NCBI GenBank assembly: GCA_024635675.1 | Contig: JAGXIJ010000116.1 | Coordinates: forward strand, 1-37,727 | Length of the DNA stretch: 37,727 nucleotides | Direction of reading: 5' to 3' | From: Gillisia sp. | GTDB lineage: Bacteria; Bacteroidota; Bacteroidia; Flavobacteriales; Flavobacteriaceae | Part shown: positions 34,171 through 37,727 of the stretch, in pieces | Numbering within the stretch: position 1 is the first letter of the stretch | How the letters are laid out: each line of letters begins with the position of its first letter | Notes under the pieces: generated by a model | The model's database searches: none | What the model saw: only the letters and a program-made list of their open reading frames with translations | Told to the model about the DNA's origin: nothing | Translations under genes and position numbers: made by a program

Positions 34171-35502
34171 ATGAAAAAATCAATTTTACTGGCTTGCCTA
34201 TTTTTAATTTCCGCAGTGGTGACTGCGCAAACTGAAAAATGGACTTTGCAAGAATGCGTAGCATATGCATTAGAAAATAATATATCTGTAAAACAGTCGG
34301 CTTTAGATGTAGAGTCTGCTGAAATTGAACGCTCAGATGCGATCGGAAATTTTATTCCATCTCTTAATGCTAATGCCAACTTATCCAGTAATGGAGGTTT
34401 AAGTATTAATCCTACCAATAACAGATTCGAGAATACCAGATTCACATCGGTATCAGGTGGTGCTTCCACATCTCTAACACTTTTTGATGGCCTTAGGAAC
34501 TTTCGACAGTTAGAGCGATCGAAACTTTCAAAATTAGCAAGTCAATATTCATTAGAACTAATGAAGGATGATATTGCACTTTTTGTAGCAAATTCATACT
34601 TGCAAGTGTTATTCAACAAGCAAAATTTAGAGGTTTTAAGAGCTCAAAGCACTATTACCGAAAATCAATTGAGTAGAACTCAGGATTTAGTAGATGCGGG
34701 AGTATTGCCAAAAGGAGATCTTTTGGAAATTCAGGCTACAGCTGCTAACGAACAACAACGAATAATTGTTGCCGAAAATAATGTTCAAATTTCATTAATC
34801 AGCCTTGCTCAATTATTGCTGATCAAGGATTATCAGAATTTCGACATTGTTGAAAGTGAATATGAAATTGTTGGGAACGAAATATTAGCGAAGTCTCCTT
34901 ACGAACTTATTGAAAAGGCGAAGGAAGAGCGTTATGAGATTAAAATTGCTGAAGAACAGAAACTGATTGCCGAAAAAGATGTGCAAATAGCAAAAGGTGC
35001 TTATTTGCCAACGCTTTCAGCATTTTATAATTACAACACCAGATATTCGGATAATGATGCTTTCAATAGAGATTTCACGCAGCAATTGTATGAGAATGAT
35101 GGAACTTCTTATGGACTTCAACTAAGTGTACCAATCTTAAATGGTTTCGGTACTAGAAATCAGGTGAAGCGAAACATGATAAATGTAGAAAGAGCAGCAT
35201 TTCGTTTGGAACAAGCGGAGTTGGATCTGGAAGCAAATGTATATCAGGCGTATGTAGATGCCCAAGGAGCGTTGAAAGCTTACGAGGCGGCACAAGCAGC
35301 ATTAGATGCGCAAGATCAAGCTTATTTGTACGCTACAGAACGTTTTGATGTGGGACTTACTAATGCATTCGATTTTAGTCAGTCTAAAGTGAGATTGGAA
35401 AATGCACAAACAGAATTATTGCGAACTAAATACGATTATATATTCAAAATAAAGGTGATCGAGTTATATTTTGGAATCCCGGTAACCGATCTTAAATTTT
35501 AA
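34171..35502 (+). CDS. TolC family outer membrane channel
   Basis: This 443-residue outer membrane efflux protein has a signal peptide of about 20 residues ending VVTAQ, then the start WTLQECVAYALENNISVKQS that is typical for the family. Two repeats of long coiled-coil helices follow with the inner YLQVLFNKQNLEVL and the second-half YGLQLSVPILNGFGTRNQVKR. As a trimer it would form the exit duct for the ABC pump encoded around it. The second adaptor begins three bases after its stop. Confidence 0.94.
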   Translation: MKKSILLACLFLISAVVTAQTEKWTLQECVAYALENNISVKQSALDVESAEIERSDAIGNFIPSLNANANLSSNGGLSINPTNNRFENTRFTSVSGGASTSLTLFDGLRNFRQLERSKLSKLASQYSLELMKDDIALFVANSYLQVLFNKQNLEVLRAQSTITENQLSRTQDLVDAGVLPKGDLLEIQATAANEQQRIIVAENNVQISLISLAQLLLIKDYQNFDIVESEYEIVGNEILAKSPYELIEKAKEERYEIKIAEEQKLIAEKDVQIAKGAYLPTLSAFYNYNTRYSDNDAFNRDFTQQLYENDGTSYGLQLSVPILNGFGTRNQVKRNMINVERAAFRLEQAELDLEANVYQAYVDAQGALKAYEAAQAALDAQDQAYLYATERFDVGLTNAFDFSQSKVRLENAQTELLRTKYDYIFKIKVIELYFGIPVTDLKF

Positions 35503-35505
35503 ATC

Positions 35506-36783
35506 ATGAAGAAAAAAACACTTATTATAATTGGTGTAATTGCAGTTTTATTAATTGTTGTTCTACTTGTAGGTAAAAAAGCCGGTTGGTTTGGAGCTTC
35601 AGGAAACCTTAAGGAGATAGAGATCACTAAAATCGAACTATTAGAAATTATTGAAACTGTTTCAGCAACGGGAAAAATTCAACCGGAGATCGAAGTGAAG
35701 CTTTCTTCAGAAGTATCTGGAGAAATTATAGATCTTCCTATTGTTGAAGGGCAAATGGTAGAAAAAGGTGATCTTTTAGTTCGAATTAATCCAGATATTT
35801 ATCAATCTAGTTTGCAACGTTCAAGAGCAGGCCTTCAAAATGTAAAGGCAAACTTTGCACAATCTGAAGCGAGTTTAAAAGAGGCTAAATCTAATTACGA
35901 TAGAAATAAGACCTTATTCGATAAAGGAATAATTTCTAAATCTGAATGGGATCAAATAGTTGCTGCGTACGAACGATCTGAAGCAATGAAAAATGCCAGT
36001 TATTATAGCATGCAAAGTGCTGCGGCAACCGTAACTGAGGCTACCGATAATCTTGCTAGAACAACCATTTATGCGCCTATGAGAGGAACTATCTCTAAGC
36101 TAGATGTAGAATTAGGGGAACGCGTTGTAGGAACTCAACAAATGGCAGGGACAGAGATTATGCGTGTGGCCAACCTTTCCAAGATGGAAGTAGAGGTAGA
36201 TGTAAACGAAAATGATATTGTAAAAGTTTCTGTTGGCGATAGTACCAAAGTAGAAGTGGATGCGTATCTAAAACGTGAATTTAAGGGTGTGGTTACAGAA
36301 ATTTCTAATTCTGCAGTGCAAGGATTAACCGCAGATCAGGTTACAAATTTTAAAGTAAAGGTGAGAATATTGGAATCTTCTTATAATGATCTCTTAGAAT
36401 GGAAAAAGGAAAATTATTCGCCTTTTAGACCTGGAATGACAGCTACGGTTGATATTATAACTCGTAGAAAGAGTAACATTATTGGAGTGCCAATTAGTGC
36501 CATCGTTATAAAAAATGATACTACCACAACAAAATCTTCTAAAAAGAAGGAGGAGGCCATAGAAAATAAGGATCAAAAATTCGAAACTGTTTTTGTAAAA
36601 GACGGAGATAAAGCTAAATTGCGTGTAGTTAAGACCGGAATTCAGGATGATAGAAATATTGAGATTATTTCCGGGTTAAAACCAGGGGAAATTGTGATCA
36701 CCGGACCTTACAACACCGTTACTAAATCCCTAAAATCTGGAGATGAGGTAACCTTGCTTAAAGAAGAAAAACCTACAGAATAA
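35506..36783 (+). CDS. Membrane fusion protein (HlyD/MacA-type adaptor), second copy
   Basis: This 425-residue adaptor has an N-terminal helix (TLIIIGVIAVLLIVVLLVGKKAGW), lipoyl-like halves around VKLSSEVSGEIIDLPIVEGQ and TIYAPMRGTISKLDVELGE, and a helical hairpin (NRNKTLFDKGIISKSEWD region). The beta-barrel includes RPGMTATVDIITRRK. A Lys/Glu-rich insert (about 340-365) interrupts the membrane-proximal domain. It resembles the first adaptor but is longer and clearly a separate paralogue. It lies three bases after the TolC gene and is the last gene of the export operon, with tsaB 10 bases on. Confidence 0.92.
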   Translation: MKKKTLIIIGVIAVLLIVVLLVGKKAGWFGASGNLKEIEITKIELLEIIETVSATGKIQPEIEVKLSSEVSGEIIDLPIVEGQMVEKGDLLVRINPDIYQSSLQRSRAGLQNVKANFAQSEASLKEAKSNYDRNKTLFDKGIISKSEWDQIVAAYERSEAMKNASYYSMQSAAATVTEATDNLARTTIYAPMRGTISKLDVELGERVVGTQQMAGTEIMRVANLSKMEVEVDVNENDIVKVSVGDSTKVEVDAYLKREFKGVVTEISNSAVQGLTADQVTNFKVKVRILESSYNDLLEWKKENYSPFRPGMTATVDIITRRKSNIIGVPISAIVIKNDTTTTKSSKKKEEAIENKDQKFETVFVKDGDKAKLRVVKTGIQDDRNIEIISGLKPGEIVITGPYNTVTKSLKSGDEVTLLKEEKPTE

Positions 36784-36793
36784 ACTTAAAGAT

Positions 36794-37450
36794 TTGTCTA
36801 CAATACTTTGTATAGAAACCGCATCTACCAATTGCTCTGTGGCAATTGGAGTAAATGGAAAGTTACTTGCTTTAAAAGAAGATTATGATTCCAGTTATTC
36901 GCATGCGGAAAGACTACATAACTTTATAAAAGATATACTTGCTGAAAATAAGCTGGAACTTTCAGATTTGGATGCTATTGCAGTAAGCAAAGGCCCAGGA
37001 TCTTATACCGGTTTACGAATTGGTGTTTCTGCAGCCAAAGGCTTGTGTTTTTCCTTAGACCTTCCACTAATTTCTGTGGCAACCCTTACTTCTTTGGCTA
37101 ATCAAGTTGAAAATGAGGGGACTATCATTCCTATGATGGATGCACGACGTATGGAAGTTTATACTGCCGTATTTGATAAGGATAAAAATCAGATTGAAGA
37201 TACATCAGCTAAAATACTAGATGCAGAATCTTATAAGAAATATCTAGATGAACAAATAGTTTATTTTATTGGTAGTGGTGTAGAGAAGTTTAAAAAGATC
37301 TGTGAACATCCAAATGCGCGATATATTGAAGATAAATTGCCCTCGTCCTCTCAGATGGTTTCATTAGCAACTATAAAGCACAAAAAAAGCGACTTTGAAG
37401 ATGTCGCTTATTTTGAACCTTACTATTTGAAAGATTTTATGATGGGTTAA
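36794..37450 (+). CDS. tsaB: tRNA threonylcarbamoyladenosine biosynthesis protein TsaB
   Basis: TsaB is the non-catalytic partner of TsaD in making t6A at position 37 of ANN-decoding tRNAs. The 218-residue protein has the ASKHA-fold start ILCIETASTNCSVAIG, the family signature SKGPGSYTGLRIGVSAAKGL, and MMDARRMEVYTAVF. The start is TTG at 36794, which leads straight into the conserved first strand. It lies only 10 bases after the second adaptor gene and may be read from the export operon promoter. It ends three bases before the end of a convergent gene. Confidence 0.94.
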   Translation: MSTILCIETASTNCSVAIGVNGKLLALKEDYDSSYSHAERLHNFIKDILAENKLELSDLDAIAVSKGPGSYTGLRIGVSAAKGLCFSLDLPLISVATLTSLANQVENEGTIIPMMDARRMEVYTAVFDKDKNQIEDTSAKILDAESYKKYLDEQIVYFIGSGVEKFKKICEHPNARYIEDKLPSSSQMVSLATIKHKKSDFEDVAYFEPYYLKDFMMG

Positions 37451-37453
37451 CTT

Positions 37454-37727
37454 CTAGTTATCCTCCTCAATATCTTCCTCATTATTTTCCTCTTTATTTT
37501 CCTCTTTCTTATTCTCTACTTTATCACCTTCCTTGTTATCTTTTTTATTCTCTTCCTTAGTGTTTTCTGAATGATTATAGAAATGCACATCTCTTTGTGG
37601 GAATGGAATTCCTACTCCAGCAGCTTCTAATCTTGTTTTTGCTTCTTCGATAGTATACCAATGACAATCCCAGAAATCTTCATTGGTTGCCCAAAATCTT
37701 AAAGATAGATTTACAGCGCTGTCGGCA
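37454..37727 (-). CDS. MscS-type mechanosensitive channel, C-terminal part (partial at right edge)
   Basis: On the minus strand a frame of 90 codons runs from the right edge to a TAG at 37456-37454. The first half matches the C-terminal domain of small-conductance channels: VNLSLRFWATNEDFWD, then EEAKTRLEAAGVGIPFPQRD with the conserved IPFPQRDVH end. After that comes a tail of about 40 residues made almost only of Glu, Lys, Asn and Asp. The pore region lies outside the window. The gene is convergent with tsaB with a three-base gap and no visible terminator between. Confidence 0.85.
   Translation of the reverse strand, partial: ADSAVNLSLRFWATNEDFWDCHWYTIEEAKTRLEAAGVGIPFPQRDVHFYNHSENTKEENKKDNKEGDKVENKKEENKEENNEEDIEEDN

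Overview
The window reads as the chromosome of a marine-type Flavobacteriaceae member (Bacteroidota), close in gene content and order to the Gramella/Christiangramia group. This rests on an AT-rich composition, the absence of Shine-Dalgarno sites, several TTG start codons, Bacteroidota promoters of the form TTG-N18/19-TAnnTTTG, a hybrid two-component system, the gliding/type IX secretion protein SprA, and a Bacteroidota-style oxidase assembly cluster. The genus is an inference from memory of gene order, not from a search. All complete genes are on the + strand; only a partial gene at the right edge is on the - strand.

Layout. (1) 1-275: the end of an OmpA-like protein. (2) 280-9300: an accessory stretch of monocistronic genes separated by hairpin terminators. 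It holds a DUF3494 (ice-binding-like) lipoprotein, a cytochrome P450, a 1362-residue hybrid histidine kinase/AraC regulator, a class I methyltransferase and a SnoaL/NTF2-like lipoprotein. (3) 9335-24271: a core block of queG, maeB, ruvA, sprA, gcvH, a VanZ-like gene, tonB and a RemB-like outer membrane protein. The tonB frame carries an internal TAA stop. (4) 24497-29635: haem O synthase, two tandem cytochrome oxidase subunit III genes, subunit IV, a cysteine-less SCO-like protein, SCO1, a DUF420 protein and a tiny CxxC membrane protein. These together serve assembly of a haem-copper oxidase whose subunits I and II lie elsewhere. (5) 29762-36783: a MacAB-TolC-like export operon (ATPase, two permeases, adaptor, TolC, second adaptor). 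The second permease is broken by a one-base frameshift in a T run. (6) 36794-37727: tsaB, convergent with the C-terminus of an MscS-type channel.

No tRNA, rRNA, CRISPR array, insertion sequence, integrase or defence cassette was recognised. No wholly new system is evident. The points most worth a second look are the two single-site lesions (tonB nonsense codon, permease frameshift), the TonB-C-like domain on the N-terminus of the RemB-like barrel next to tonB, the SCO paralogue that has lost its copper ligands, and the hybrid regulator paired with a methyltransferase instead of a polysaccharide locus.
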